NCBI GenBank assembly: GCA_028712795.1 | Contig: JAQTPT010000025.1 | Span: forward strand, 1 to 51,064 | DNA: 51,064 nt | Direction of reading: 5' to 3' | Source of the DNA: Methylococcales bacterium | Lineage (GTDB): Bacteria; Pseudomonadota; Gammaproteobacteria; Methylococcales; Methylomonadaceae | Shown here: piece by piece, positions 1 to 7,524 of the stretch | How the letters are laid out: each line of letters begins with the position of its first letter | How positions within the stretch are numbered: position 1 is the stretch's first letter | Translations under genes and position numbers: made by a program | The notes under the pieces: model-generated | What the model was told of the DNA's origin: nothing | Database searches by the model: none | What the model saw: only the letters and a program-made list of their open reading frames with translations

Positions 1-44
1 CGGACACGAGCGTCATCACCAAATAATACGTCTTTTGCTGCCAT
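1..44 (-). CDS. groEL: GroEL chaperonin, N-terminal 14 codons only (cut by window edge)
   Basis: Reading leftward from the ATG at 42-44 gives MAAKDVLFGDDARV, a typical start of the 60-kDa chaperonin GroEL, which with GroES forms the ATP-driven folding chamber of the cytoplasm. It begins 50 bases after the groES stop, on the same strand, so the two form the usual groES-groEL operon under the CIRCE-controlled promoter further right. A GGAAT stretch a few bases before the ATG is a weak ribosome binding site. Only the first codons are inside the window, so nothing can be said about the rest. Confidence 0.9.
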   Translation of the reverse strand, partial: MAAKDVLFGDDARV

Positions 45-94
45 TTTTTATTCCTAACTTTTGTGTGTGATTATGATTATAAAAGGGTTTAGGT

Positions 95-382
95 TTAACC
101 TAAAATGCCCATGATGTCTTCTTCACGCATAACGATGAGGTCTTCACCGTCAACTTTAACTTCGTTACCTGAGTATTTGCCAAACAGCACTTTGTCGCCA
201 ACCTTGACTTCTAACGCACGCACTGTGCCATTATCCAGCTGCTTGCCATTACCTACGGCCAAGACCATGCCCTGGCTTGGCTTTTCAGCGGCAGAACCAG
301 GCAATACAATACCGCCAGGAGTGGTAGTTTCTTCTTCAAGGCGTTTGACTATCACTCTGTCGTGTAACGGACGTATTTTCAT
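95..382 (-). CDS. groES: Co-chaperonin GroES
   Basis: The 95-residue product has the length and sequence of GroES (start [18 protein letters not shown], mobile loop around residues 18-32 with [11 protein letters not shown], end EEDIMGILG). It forms the heptameric lid of the GroEL chamber in the cytoplasm. An AGGAGAT stretch lies close before the ATG. groEL follows on the same strand. Transcription should start at the promoter at 446-473, with the CIRCE operator between promoter and gene, so heat-shock control by an HrcA repressor is expected. Nothing unusual was seen in the protein. Confidence 0.97.
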   Translation of the reverse strand: MKIRPLHDRVIVKRLEEETTTPGGIVLPGSAAEKPSQGMVLAVGNGKQLDNGTVRALEVKVGDKVLFGKYSGNEVKVDGEDLIVMREEDIMGILG

Positions 383-419
383 CTATATCTCCTAACATTA
401 AAATAAAGGGTATCTGCTA

Positions 420-446
420 TTAGCACTCGCTAGCAATGAGTGCTAA
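420..446. promoter_or_regulatory. CIRCE operator (HrcA binding site)
   Basis: TTAGCACTC, nine bases, then GAGTGCTAA: a perfect match to the CIRCE inverted repeat bound by the heat-shock repressor HrcA. It lies 38 bases before the groES start and touches the -10 box of the groES promoter, so repressor binding would block initiation. hrcA itself is not in the window. Confidence 0.95.
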
Positions 447-473
447 TGATAATGAGCTTTTGCAGTCTGTCAA
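446..473 (-). promoter_or_regulatory. Sigma70 promoter of groESL
   Basis: On the minus strand: -35 TTGACA (468-473), a 16-base spacer and -10 TATCAT (446-451). The -35 is the perfect consensus. The start of transcription would fall inside the CIRCE element, the expected geometry for HrcA control. No sigma32-type sequence was recognised. Confidence 0.75.
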
Positions 474-519
474 GTTCTTTGGCATCATCTCCCCTCACTC
501 TTCACAAATAATATAACCC

Positions 520-1263
520 ATGAATGACAACCAACTACTGCGGTATAGCCGTCAAATAATGCTGCCCCAAATTGATATTGAGGGACAACAAAAACTCCTG
601 GCCGCCAAGGTATTGATTATCGGTGCGGGTGGCTTGGGCTCACCCGCCGCTATATACCTTGCCGCAGCAGGTATCGGCAGTATCACAATTTATGACGATG
701 ACGTAGTGGAATTATCCAATTTACAAAGACAGGTTGCTCATCACACTCCCGATATTGGGACTGATAAAGTTATTTCAACCCGTCAAACACTGAATAAATT
801 AAATCCTGATGTTAATGTAAGGGCGGTCAAGCAAAGACTGAGTGGCGAAGAGCTTGATTTGGAAGTGATTAGAGCCGATGTCGTGCTGGATTGTAGCGAT
901 AATTTCTCAACCCGGTTTGCGATTAACCGTGCCTGCGTCACGCACCAAACAGCATTGGTTTCAGGTGCGGCGATACGCTTTGAAGGTCAGGTATCCGTTT
1001 TTACTCCCGGCAAAAATAATAGTCCTTGTTATAACTGCCTTTATAACAGTGATGGCGAAGAACTTCAAAACTGTGCGACCAATGGCGTTATAGCGCCCAT
1101 CACGGGGATAATTGGCAGCATTCAGGCATTGGAAGCCATGAAGCTGATAATGGCTATCGGCGAAACCTTAACAGGACGGTTATTGCTGCTGGATGGCTTA
1201 ACAATGGAATGGAACACCATGAAGCTAAAGAGAAACCCCGTATGCCCAACATGCAGCATGTAA
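520..1263 (+). CDS. moeB: Molybdopterin-synthase adenylyltransferase (MoeB/ThiF/HesA family)
   Basis: 247 residues of the E1-like adenylating family: N-terminal LLRYSRQIMLPQ, nucleotide-binding GAGGLGSP near residue 36, and two CxxC zinc motifs, CYNC around residue 173 and CPTC at the C-terminus. Such enzymes adenylate the C-terminal glycine of a small sulfur carrier (MoaD for molybdopterin, ThiS for thiazole). Length and lack of a rhodanese domain fit MoeB, but ThiF is closely related and cannot be excluded from sequence alone. It is divergent from groES and followed by an inverted repeat that may end its transcript. No clear ribosome binding site precedes the ATG. Confidence 0.85.
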   Translation: MNDNQLLRYSRQIMLPQIDIEGQQKLLAAKVLIIGAGGLGSPAAIYLAAAGIGSITIYDDDVVELSNLQRQVAHHTPDIGTDKVISTRQTLNKLNPDVNVRAVKQRLSGEELDLEVIRADVVLDCSDNFSTRFAINRACVTHQTALVSGAAIRFEGQVSVFTPGKNNSPCYNCLYNSDGEELQNCATNGVIAPITGIIGSIQALEAMKLIMAIGETLTGRLLLLDGLTMEWNTMKLKRNPVCPTCSM

Positions 1264-1369
1264 GGTCATTTTCAAGAATGAATATATCCAAATTGTGCTG
1301 GTTTATTGTTCACTTTCAACGACTGCAAGGATGCATGGGGCAGAGCTACCCAGGAGCAGTTGCCAAGGC

Positions 1370-1409
1370 GTAAAAAGGGCTGCATAACACGTTATGTAAC
1401 CCTTTTTAC
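1370..1409. repeat. Long imperfect inverted repeat downstream of moeB
   Basis: GTAAAAAGGG..GCATAAC and GTTATGTAACCCTTTTTAC form a stem of about 19 pairs with two mismatches and a two-base turn. It lies about 105 bases after the moeB stop. The right arm ends in a T run, so it could act as a terminator, but the near-palindromic shape also fits a dispersed intergenic repeat. The rest of 1264-1559 shows no convincing gene. Confidence 0.6.
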
Positions 1410-1559
1410 AACGCAGAAGATGGGCAATAAGACCAGCGAGCCGGGTTTCTTCTTCTCCGGAAATGGCCTAATTCAGATTTAGCGTAATTCGACTTACAAA
1501 CACTGTAATTTCCAGATGTACGCGTTCCCGGAAATTTCATAAAAATAAATAAATACAAT

Positions 1560-1769
1560 TTATTTTTTTGAGAATTTGCTTTTGACAAAATGAATGGCAC
1601 TTTCAGCTAATTCATTGACAAATGAAGGACTATCGCCGTGTGGTTCAGTTTCGCCAAACGGCTGACCATTTTTCTGGGTATATTTGTAAATAAAATAGCC
1701 CAAGGGGGCGAACGCCACAGTTGCTATAATCCACATCCATATAAACAATTCAATAAGATCACCGGTCAT
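1560..1769 (-). CDS. Small single-span membrane protein, unknown function
   Basis: 69 residues with one hydrophobic segment at about residues 7-28 (LFIWMWIIATVAFAPLGYFIYKY) and a soluble, charged C-terminal half ending in lysines. The ATG is preceded at the right distance by TAGGAGGAAT, an excellent ribosome binding site, which is the main reason for calling it a gene. The topology suggests a short periplasmic N-terminus and a cytoplasmic tail. I do not recognise the family. It faces away from the pqq genes, with about 360 bases of AT-rich spacer between them. Confidence 0.65.
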   Translation of the reverse strand: MTGDLIELFIWMWIIATVAFAPLGYFIYKYTQKNGQPFGETEPHGDSPSFVNELAESAIHFVKSKFSKK

Positions 1770-2038
1770 AATTCCTCCTAAAAATATTAATATTATTTTT
1801 ATCTGATATTACGCATACTTACCGGAAATCATTGATTTAGTGTTTTTTAAACGGAGAAATACTTGATTTCAGATATTTAGTGTAATAAAAGTTTTCTTGG
1901 AGCCTCAATATAACGCCCAATCAAAAATGCCACAAGTATAAAATTCATCGTTACAACAAAGACTTCCTGCGTGCCTTGATAAACCATGACATGGAAATAA
2001 ATTGGCCTGACTTATCTTTTTAAATACGCCCTTTTCAG
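1770..2038. other. AT-rich intergenic region before pqqA
   Basis: No open frame with a ribosome binding site was seen. The stretch separates the leftward small membrane gene from the rightward pqq locus and would hold any upstream control sites for pqqA. No clear palindrome was recognised. Confidence 0.5.
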
Positions 2039-2067
2039 TTGCGTTGTAAAATAGTTCATCGTATACT
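2039..2067 (+). promoter_or_regulatory. Sigma70-like promoter of pqqA
   Basis: TTGCGT (2039-2044), exactly 17 bases, then TATACT (2062-2067). Both boxes differ from consensus at two positions or fewer. Transcription would start near 2074, giving a leader of about 54 bases before pqqA. Confidence 0.6.
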
Positions 2068-2127
2068 TTGATCTGGCTTACTTGATCAAGCTAGCAACAA
2101 TATCTAATAAACTTCTGGAGGTTCACG

Positions 2128-2202
2128 ATGAAATGGGAAACACCAAGCTATACAGACCTGCGTTTCGGTTTTGAAGTAACAATGTACATCTACAACCGCT
2201 AA
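2128..2202 (+). CDS. pqqA: PQQ precursor peptide PqqA
   Basis: 24-residue ribosomally made precursor of pyrroloquinoline quinone. The Glu and Tyr that are cross-linked by PqqE and become the cofactor are visible in the diagnostic E-V-T-M-Y motif (E16, Y20). The start is set by CTGGAGG six bases before the ATG. It has its own promoter upstream and a strong intrinsic terminator beginning 45 bases after its stop, so it should be made in large excess over pqqB-E, as suits a substrate that is consumed one molecule per cofactor. Too short for most gene finders. Confidence 0.97.
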   Translation: MKWETPSYTDLRFGFEVTMYIYNR

Positions 2203-2246
2203 ACGAATTTTCCCTGCTTAACTGCTGGGGCCGATTGGGATTGGGT

Positions 2247-2284
2247 AAAAGAAGGGGGTTCTCAGTGAACCCCCTTCTTTTTTT
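2247..2284 (+). terminator. Intrinsic terminator/attenuator between pqqA and pqqB
   Basis: AAAGAAGGGGGTTC and GAACCCCCTTCTTT form a 14-pair stem around a five-base loop, followed by further Ts. It lies between pqqA and pqqB, 55 bases before pqqB. Since no obvious separate promoter for pqqB was seen in the short gap, partial read-through is the simplest explanation of how pqqB-E are expressed. Confidence 0.9.
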
Positions 2285-2338
2285 GCCTGAAAATCGTTAT
2301 TCCCGTATCATTCGAGCCTTTCTATTTAGGCTTTCATC

Positions 2339-3250
2339 ATGAAAATTAGAGTTCTTGGTTCAGGTGCAGGAGGCGGCTTTCCACAGTGGAACTGCAACTG
2401 TCATAATTGCCATCGTTTGCGTCATAAACAAATGAACGGCTTGGCGCGCACACAGTCATCCATTGCCGTGAGCACCGATAACAAAAACTGGCTGCTGTTT
2501 AATACTTCCCCCGATATTAGAGCACAACTGGAGGCCTTCCCCGCTATTCAGCCCAAAGAAGGTATTCGTGACACCGGCATTAAAGCTATCATGCTCATCG
2601 ATAGCCAAATCGACCACACCACTGGAATGTTGATGCTCCGGGAAGGCAAGCCATTGGATGTTTACTGCACGGACATGGTCAAACAGGATCTCACCACAGG
2701 CTTCCCCTTATTCAACATGCTGGAACACTATTGCACGGTCAATCATCATCCTGTGCCTGTTGATGGCGGCAGCTTCACCATTCCCGCCATCGCTGACTTG
2801 CGTTTTTATACCCAGGCGTTAAAAAGCAAAGCGCCGCCCTATTCGCCTCATCGTCATGATCCGCATGAAGGTGACAATATCGGCGTCATTATTGAGCAAA
2901 TTTCCACGGGCAAAAAAGTGTTTTATTCGCCTGGGCTGGGTGAAATAGAGCCGCATGTGATGGCTGCCATGCAAGCCGTTGACTGCCTTTTGGTAGACGG
3001 CACTTTCTGGACGGACGACGAAATGTGTACTCAAAACATCAGCCATAAAAAGGCCCGTGAAATTGGTCACTTGCCGCAATCGGGCGCAGGCGGCATGATA
3101 GAAGTTTTAAGCGGTGTCGCTAAAGCCCGGAAGATATTGATACACATCAATAACACCAACCCGATTCTGGACGACGATTCCGAGCAGCGTAAAATCCTCG
3201 ATGCTGCCGGTATTGAAGTCGCGTACGATGGCCTGGAAATCGATTTATAG
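2339..3250 (+). CDS. pqqB: PQQ biosynthesis protein PqqB
   Basis: 303 residues, the normal length of PqqB, a metallo-beta-lactamase-fold protein thought to hydroxylate the tyrosine of the diamino-acid intermediate. Recognisable are the N-terminal [17 protein letters not shown], the DSQIDHTTG loop around residue 84 (the altered metal motif of the family), and SPGLGEIEP further on. The ribosome binding site is poor: AGGC lies in a possible small stem (AGCCT with AGGCT) just before the ATG. It is separated from pqqA by the terminator and from pqqC by 65 bases. Confidence 0.95.
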   Translation: MKIRVLGSGAGGGFPQWNCNCHNCHRLRHKQMNGLARTQSSIAVSTDNKNWLLFNTSPDIRAQLEAFPAIQPKEGIRDTGIKAIMLIDSQIDHTTGMLMLREGKPLDVYCTDMVKQDLTTGFPLFNMLEHYCTVNHHPVPVDGGSFTIPAIADLRFYTQALKSKAPPYSPHRHDPHEGDNIGVIIEQISTGKKVFYSPGLGEIEPHVMAAMQAVDCLLVDGTFWTDDEMCTQNISHKKAREIGHLPQSGAGGMIEVLSGVAKARKILIHINNTNPILDDDSEQRKILDAAGIEVAYDGLEIDL

Positions 3251-3315
3251 TTTTAGCCAGCGTACAAAAACCTGTTTTTGCACGCCGTTTTTATTACTTC
3301 CCAAAGAGTAACGCC

Positions 3316-4047
3316 ATGAACAATAACGATAATAAAGCGTGGACTAAAGAAGAATTTGAAGCCGCTTTGCGCGGCATGGAAAAGTATTACCACATTCATC
3401 ATCCCTACCATACCCTGATGAACGCCGGTAAACTAACCAAAGAACAATTACAAGGCTGGGTAGCCAACCGTTTTTATTACCAAGTGAGCATCCCTATAAA
3501 AGATGCCAACATTTTGGCAAACTGCCCTGACCGCGAAACCCGCGCAAAATGGATCCAACGCATTCTTGATCACGATGGTCATCCTGGTGACCCCGGCGGC
3601 ATTGAGGCCTGGATACAACTGGGCATTGCCGTCGGCTTAAACCGCGAAGACATAACTTCATTAAAACATGTGCTGCCCGGCGTTCGTTTTGCCGTGGACG
3701 CTTACGTTAATTTTGCCCGAAGGGCCGAATGGCATGAAGCGGCAAGCTCTTCGTTGACTGAATTGTTCGCGCCCAAAATCCACCAGCAACGTTTGGATAA
3801 TTGGCCGGAACATTACCCGTGGGTTGACGTGGAAGGCTACAACTATTTCCGAAAACGCCTGACAGAGGCAAGGCGGGATGTCGAACATGGTCTGGCAATT
3901 ACGTTGGACTGGTACAAAACCCGCGAACAACAGGACCGCATGATACAAATTCTTAAATTCAAGCTGGATGTGTTATGGACGATGGCGGATGCGATGTATA
4001 TGGCTTATATTAACAACATGCCGCCGTATTTTAATATTGAGGCGTAG
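3316..4047 (+). CDS. pqqC: Pyrroloquinoline-quinone synthase PqqC
   Basis: 243 residues of the cofactor-free oxidase that closes the ring and carries out the final eight-electron oxidation to PQQ. It is an all-helical TENA/heme-oxygenase-like protein; the family signatures [19 protein letters not shown] and RILDHDG are present, as is [16 protein letters not shown] in the C-terminal third. Length is as expected. Normally pqqD follows directly; here about 1.2 kb of accessory genes separate the two. Confidence 0.95.
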   Translation: MNNNDNKAWTKEEFEAALRGMEKYYHIHHPYHTLMNAGKLTKEQLQGWVANRFYYQVSIPIKDANILANCPDRETRAKWIQRILDHDGHPGDPGGIEAWIQLGIAVGLNREDITSLKHVLPGVRFAVDAYVNFARRAEWHEAASSSLTELFAPKIHQQRLDNWPEHYPWVDVEGYNYFRKRLTEARRDVEHGLAITLDWYKTREQQDRMIQILKFKLDVLWTMADAMYMAYINNMPPYFNIEA

Positions 4048-4081
4048 CTTGCTAAGGTTTTGATACAACAGGAAAAATGCG

Positions 4082-4546
4082 ATGCAATGGTCAGAAGTAA
4101 TCGATAATCCGTATTTTAAGGATTTACCTTTTAAAATTGAGCTGAACCGCTATGGAAAAGTTGAAATGACTCCTGCCTCCAATAAACACGGCCGCTTGCA
4201 GTCACTCATCAGTGCTTTGCTTGAGCGCAAACTCAAAAAAGGTGAAGTGCTTACTGAATGCTCAGTTCAAACCACGGACGGCGTAAAAGTCGCTGATGTC
4301 GCCTGGTGTTCCAAGGCATTTATCAAACAATACAGTTATGAAACGCCTTATTCGCACGCGCCTGAGCTGTGTATTGAAATCGTATCGCCTTCCAATTCAA
4401 AAGAGGAGATGACTAACAAGGTGCAACTTTATTTGCAAGCCGGAGCAGAGGAAGTCTGGATTGTATGGGAAAATGGGACTGTTGATTATTACGACAAAAC
4501 GGGGAAATTAGAGCTATCTGGCTATGGTATTAGCGTAAAACTATAA
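4082..4546 (+). CDS. Uma2 family (DUF820) restriction-endonuclease-fold protein
   Basis: 154 residues with the PD-(D/E)xK layout of the Uma2/DUF820 family: VKVADVAW near residue 73 supplies an Asp, PELCIEIVSPS near residue 99 supplies the Glu, and the helix with K-x-x-x-Y-L-x-A-G-A-x-E-V-W-I-V follows. The family is widely multicopy in cyanobacteria and some proteobacteria; its role is unclear, often suggested to be nuclease- or mobile-element related. It begins 34 bases after pqqC in the same direction and is the first of three genes that interrupt the pqq operon. The domain assignment is firm, the function is not. Confidence 0.8.
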   Translation: MQWSEVIDNPYFKDLPFKIELNRYGKVEMTPASNKHGRLQSLISALLERKLKKGEVLTECSVQTTDGVKVADVAWCSKAFIKQYSYETPYSHAPELCIEIVSPSNSKEEMTNKVQLYLQAGAEEVWIVWENGTVDYYDKTGKLELSGYGISVKL

Positions 4547-4660
4547 CATTTTCGCATTAGCGATCCGCAGTTTTGAGGTAACCAATATTGGCGATTCTTT
4601 GATGAAAAAAATCCAATACGGAATTTGTCCATGCAACCAATCTATCACTAAAAGACTTCC

Positions 4661-4972
4661 ATGATACCCATAGATTGGATAAAACAAGCCGTGCGTGACG
4701 AAGCTTATCGTTATTCACGGCATGGCGACCAAGAACGGCAAAATGATAACTTAACCTTGGCTCAAGTAGCCCAAGCTTTACTTAATGGGCGTATTCTCGA
4801 ACAATATGCAGATACTGGCCGAGGCTTAAGCTGTTTAGTCGCCGGGTTTACCGATAGCGGTATTCCTATTCATGCGGTATGTGGCTCTATGGGTGAAACA
4901 CTGGTAATTATCACTGTCTATATTCCTACACCACCCAAGTTTAAAAACCTTTTTGAACGAGGCAATTCATAA
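4661..4972 (+). CDS. DUF4258 protein, putative toxin of a toxin-antitoxin pair
   Basis: 103 residues. The core RYSRHGDQERQNDNLTLAQVAQALLNGRILEQYADTGRG resembles the DUF4258 family, in which a conserved S/T-x-H and E/R pattern is found. Members are often paired with a YgiT-type zinc finger gene, as here: the next gene starts on the last base of this stop codon (TAATG). By position and pairing it would be the toxin; no catalytic mechanism is established. No ribosome binding site is visible before the ATG. It lies inside the pqq operon between the Uma2 gene and pqqD. Confidence 0.7.
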   Translation: MIPIDWIKQAVRDEAYRYSRHGDQERQNDNLTLAQVAQALLNGRILEQYADTGRGLSCLVAGFTDSGIPIHAVCGSMGETLVIITVYIPTPPKFKNLFERGNS

Positions 4973-5229
4973 TGTCCGAACACTGCGTATTCTGTGGTCA
5001 CAAACACCTTGACAGAAAAACCACGCGCTATATTTACCAAAAAGACCAGCAGATGTTAGTAGTTGAAAATGTACCTTGCCTGGAATGTACATTTTGCGGT
5101 GAGCAATATTTTGATGCAGGGGTATTACAAAAAATCGAAAACGATTACCTCGCCATCACTCACCAGCAACGACAACCTCGGCGTGTTATGCTGGTTGCCG
5201 TTGAGGATTTTACCGCACTACCTTTATAA
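4972..5229 (+). CDS. YgiT-type zinc finger protein, putative antitoxin
   Basis: 85 residues with two CxxC pairs, C5-x2-C8 and C39-x2-C42 (CTFCGEQYF), the zinc-binding half of the MqsA/YgiT antitoxins. Unlike full MqsA (about 131 residues) it ends soon after the finger and has no helix-turn-helix, so it probably neutralises by direct contact rather than acting as a strong autorepressor. Start overlaps the DUF4258 stop by one base, indicating translational coupling. Only 23 bases separate its stop from pqqD, so transcription of pqqD-pqqE probably passes through this pair. Confidence 0.75.
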   Translation: MSEHCVFCGHKHLDRKTTRYIYQKDQQMLVVENVPCLECTFCGEQYFDAGVLQKIENDYLAITHQQRQPRRVMLVAVEDFTALPL

Positions 5230-5252
5230 AACCCCTAAAACCAAACACCAAT

Positions 5253-5525
5253 ATGACCATAAACCCGGCTCTACCCATAAAATTCTCCCGCACCCACCGC
5301 TTGCAATGGGAAGAAGCGCAACAAAAAGATGTGATTCTTTATCCGGAAGGCATGGTGGAGCTTAATCAAAGTTCAGCTGAAATCCTGAAACTCTGTGACG
5401 GCACGCGCAATCTTGCCGAAATTGTCAGCGAACTGGAGCAGAAATTTAGCACATCCGGGCTTACAAACGATGTCACCGCTTTCCTGGAGGTCGCTTTACA
5501 TAATGGCTGGATCAATCAAAACTAA
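5253..5525 (+). CDS. pqqD: PqqA-binding chaperone PqqD
   Basis: 90 residues of the winged-helix RiPP recognition element that binds PqqA and presents it to PqqE. Typical features are the beta-strand region with [20 protein letters not shown] and the following helix with [19 protein letters not shown]. The 3' end overlaps pqqE by 23 bases. It is a separate protein here, not fused to PqqC or PqqE as in some methylotrophs. Confidence 0.95.
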   Translation: MTINPALPIKFSRTHRLQWEEAQQKDVILYPEGMVELNQSSAEILKLCDGTRNLAEIVSELEQKFSTSGLTNDVTAFLEVALHNGWINQN

Positions 5526-6630
5526 AATCACACCACCGCGCTGGCTGCTGGCAGAACTGACTTACGCCTGCCCGTTACAGTGTCCTTATTGTTCTAACCC
5601 GATTGATTATGCCAAATATCAATCGGAATTAAGCACGGAAGACTGGAAACGCGTACTGACCCAAGCCCGTAAAATGGGGGCCGTGCAGTTAGGTTTTTCT
5701 GGAGGTGAACCTCTAACCCGTAAAGATCTGGCCGAGCTGGTTAAACACGCCAGAGACCTGGGTTATTATTCCAACCTGATTACGTCGGGTTACGGACTGA
5801 CGGAAGAAAGAATTATCCAGCTTAAAGAAGCGGGGCTGGATCATATCCAGGTCAGCATTCAGGCCAGCACGCAGGAATTAAACGACCATATAGCAGGCAC
5901 GGCATCGTTTGAGCACAAAAAAGAAGTCGCCCGTCTGGTCAAAAAACACGGCTACCCGATGGTGTTATGCGTGGTCATCCACCGCGAAAATATCCACCAG
6001 ATGCCGGAAATTCTGGCCATGGCAGAAGAGCTTGGCGCGGATTACCTGGAACTGGCCAACACCCAATATTACGGCTGGGCACATGCCAATCGCGATTTAT
6101 TGCTACCAACCAAAGAACAGTTTGAAAAGGCCGAAGCCATCGCGCAAGCGTTTAAGGAAACCGTCGCTGGCAAAATGAAAATCTATTATGTCGTGCCGGA
6201 TTTTTATGAAGATCGGCCCAAAGCCTGCATGAACGGTTGGGGCACTACCTTCCTGACCATTGCACCTGACGGCGTTTCCTTGCCATGCCATTCCGCACGA
6301 GAACTGCCGGGACTGGATTGCCCCAATGTTAAAGACTACAGCGTTGAAGAAATCTGGAATGAATCGAAAGCCTTCAATTTCTTCCGTGGCGTTGAATGGA
6401 TGAAAGAGCCCTGCCGTAGCTGCGATGAAAAAGAAAAGGATTTTGGCGGTTGCCATTGCCAGGCCTATTTGTTGACTGGCGATATGTACAACGCTGATCC
6501 GGTATGCAGCAAATCACCTGAACATGGCGTTATTCAGGAAGCGATAGATTCTGCAGCCAGAAGCGCATTATCGGTAAATGAAAAACCGTTGATTTTTCGT
6601 AACAGTAAAAACTCACGGCTTTTGTCGTAG
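5503..6630 (+). CDS. pqqE: PqqA peptide cyclase PqqE (radical SAM)
   Basis: 375 residues from the ATG at 5503. This start is chosen because the open frame before it only shadows pqqD, GGAGG lies at 5485-5489, and [19 protein letters not shown] fits the family start. The radical SAM cluster motif C23-x3-C27-x2-C30 is followed by FSGGEPL near residue 65 for SAM binding. The C-terminal SPASM domain carries the auxiliary-cluster cysteines (CMNGWG, LPCHSA, CRSCDEK, GGCHCQA, VCSKS). It joins the Glu and Tyr side chains of PqqA, with PqqD as partner. Followed by a large inverted repeat. Confidence 0.96.
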   Translation: MAGSIKTKITPPRWLLAELTYACPLQCPYCSNPIDYAKYQSELSTEDWKRVLTQARKMGAVQLGFSGGEPLTRKDLAELVKHARDLGYYSNLITSGYGLTEERIIQLKEAGLDHIQVSIQASTQELNDHIAGTASFEHKKEVARLVKKHGYPMVLCVVIHRENIHQMPEILAMAEELGADYLELANTQYYGWAHANRDLLLPTKEQFEKAEAIAQAFKETVAGKMKIYYVVPDFYEDRPKACMNGWGTTFLTIAPDGVSLPCHSARELPGLDCPNVKDYSVEEIWNESKAFNFFRGVEWMKEPCRSCDEKEKDFGGCHCQAYLLTGDMYNADPVCSKSPEHGVIQEAIDSAARSALSVNEKPLIFRNSKNSRLLS

Positions 6631-6644
6631 GCGCTTGATTAATT

Positions 6645-6716
6645 CACCACGAAGACACGAAGAGCACGAAGAAAAGCCCAAAGTAAAAACTTCGTGCTCT
6701 TCGTGTCGACGTGGTG
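6645..6716. repeat. Long inverted repeat between convergent pqqE and ubiX
   Basis: The left arm at 6645-6671 (CACCACGAAGACACGAAG...) and right arm at 6690-6716 (...CTTCGTGTCGACGTGGTG) are complementary over 27 bases except two. The arms are built of iterated ACGAAG units, a style of dispersed intergenic repeat. It sits between the ends of two convergent genes and could act as a two-way terminator, although no T run follows. Confidence 0.75.
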
Positions 6717-6730
6717 CAATGCCTCAGATC

Positions 6731-7306
6731 CTACAAACCTTCCCATGGCGTATATAAACCCTCAACATCAACCCCGAACATATCCAATACCCGGCCGACC
6801 GTTTCGTTCACCATAGCCTTTAATGAATCGGTTTTACTATAAAATGCCGGCATCGGTGGAAATATAATGCCGCCCATCTCCGTCACGCTCGCCATATTTC
6901 TGATATGCACCAGATTTAAAGGGGTTTCGCGGGGCATAACCACTAACCGCCTCCGCTCTTTTAACGCCACATCGGCTGATCGTGAAATCAGATTGTCGCC
7001 AAAGCCATGCGCCACAGCCGCCAGCGTTTTCATTGAACATGGCGCAATAATCATCCCTTCTGTTTTAAAACCGCCACTGGAAATGCTGGCGGCAATATCG
7101 TTGATGCCATGCGTTACATCGGCCAGTTTAAACAGTTCGGCCCGCTTCATATCCATTTCGTGCTTTAAATTCACCACGCCCGCATCAGAAATAACCAGAT
7201 GCGTCTCCCATTGTTCCTGTGCCTGCAGGATTTGCAACATTCTTACACCATAAACGGCGCCCGTTGCACCGGTCATGGCAATAATTAAACGTTTCTTCTG
7301 AATCAT
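6731..7306 (-). CDS. ubiX: Flavin prenyltransferase UbiX
   Basis: 191 residues, usual length. UbiX makes prenylated FMN, the cofactor of the UbiD decarboxylase in ubiquinone synthesis. Seen are the FMN-binding N-terminus (IIAMTGATGAVYG), the SSGGFKTEGMIIAPCSMKTLAAVAHG segment around residue 76-100, and RRLVVMPRETPLN around residue 119, which holds conserved phosphate-binding arginine and glutamate residues. ubiD is not in the window. The gene is convergent with pqqE. Confidence 0.95.
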   Translation of the reverse strand: MIQKKRLIIAMTGATGAVYGVRMLQILQAQEQWETHLVISDAGVVNLKHEMDMKRAELFKLADVTHGINDIAASISSGGFKTEGMIIAPCSMKTLAAVAHGFGDNLISRSADVALKERRRLVVMPRETPLNLVHIRNMASVTEMGGIIFPPMPAFYSKTDSLKAMVNETVGRVLDMFGVDVEGLYTPWEGL

Positions 7307-7379
7307 AATATAAAGATTAAAGGTGAAAGGTGAAAGGTAAAATGGTTTTTTTAACCTTTAACCTTAGAAAACCATCAGG

Positions 7380-7524
7380 CTTAGGCCGGAATAAGACCAC
7401 CCAAGCCTGTCCTGAGCTTGCCGTAGGGCGTAGCGCGTGGTGGCGTTTCCGGCAATATCGTCCGGTGTGCCGGAAACGCTTGTTCTCGCTTGCGCCTGAA
7501 AAGCCTTGTCCCGGCCTACAATTC
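7380..7524. repeat. Composite intergenic repeat with a perfect 12-bp hairpin
   Basis: GCGTTTCCGGCA (7443-7454) and TGCCGGAAACGC (7468-7479) form a perfect stem with a 13-base loop. Around it lie further inverted-repeat pieces (TAGGCCGGAATAAG on the left, CCGGCCTACAATTC on the right). The whole stretch looks like overlapping dispersed repeats rather than a gene; both open frames through it lack ribosome binding sites. It abuts the end of the iminopeptidase gene, whose last codons may derive from it. Before it, 7317-7370 has iterated GGTGAAA units. Confidence 0.6.

Noticed and set aside
1406..1600. 64-codon leftward frame
   Set aside because: Overlaps the end of the well-supported small membrane gene, has no ribosome binding site and a non-protein-like composition.
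6103..6456. 117-codon leftward frame inside pqqE
   Set aside because: A shadow of the conserved radical SAM gene on the other strand.
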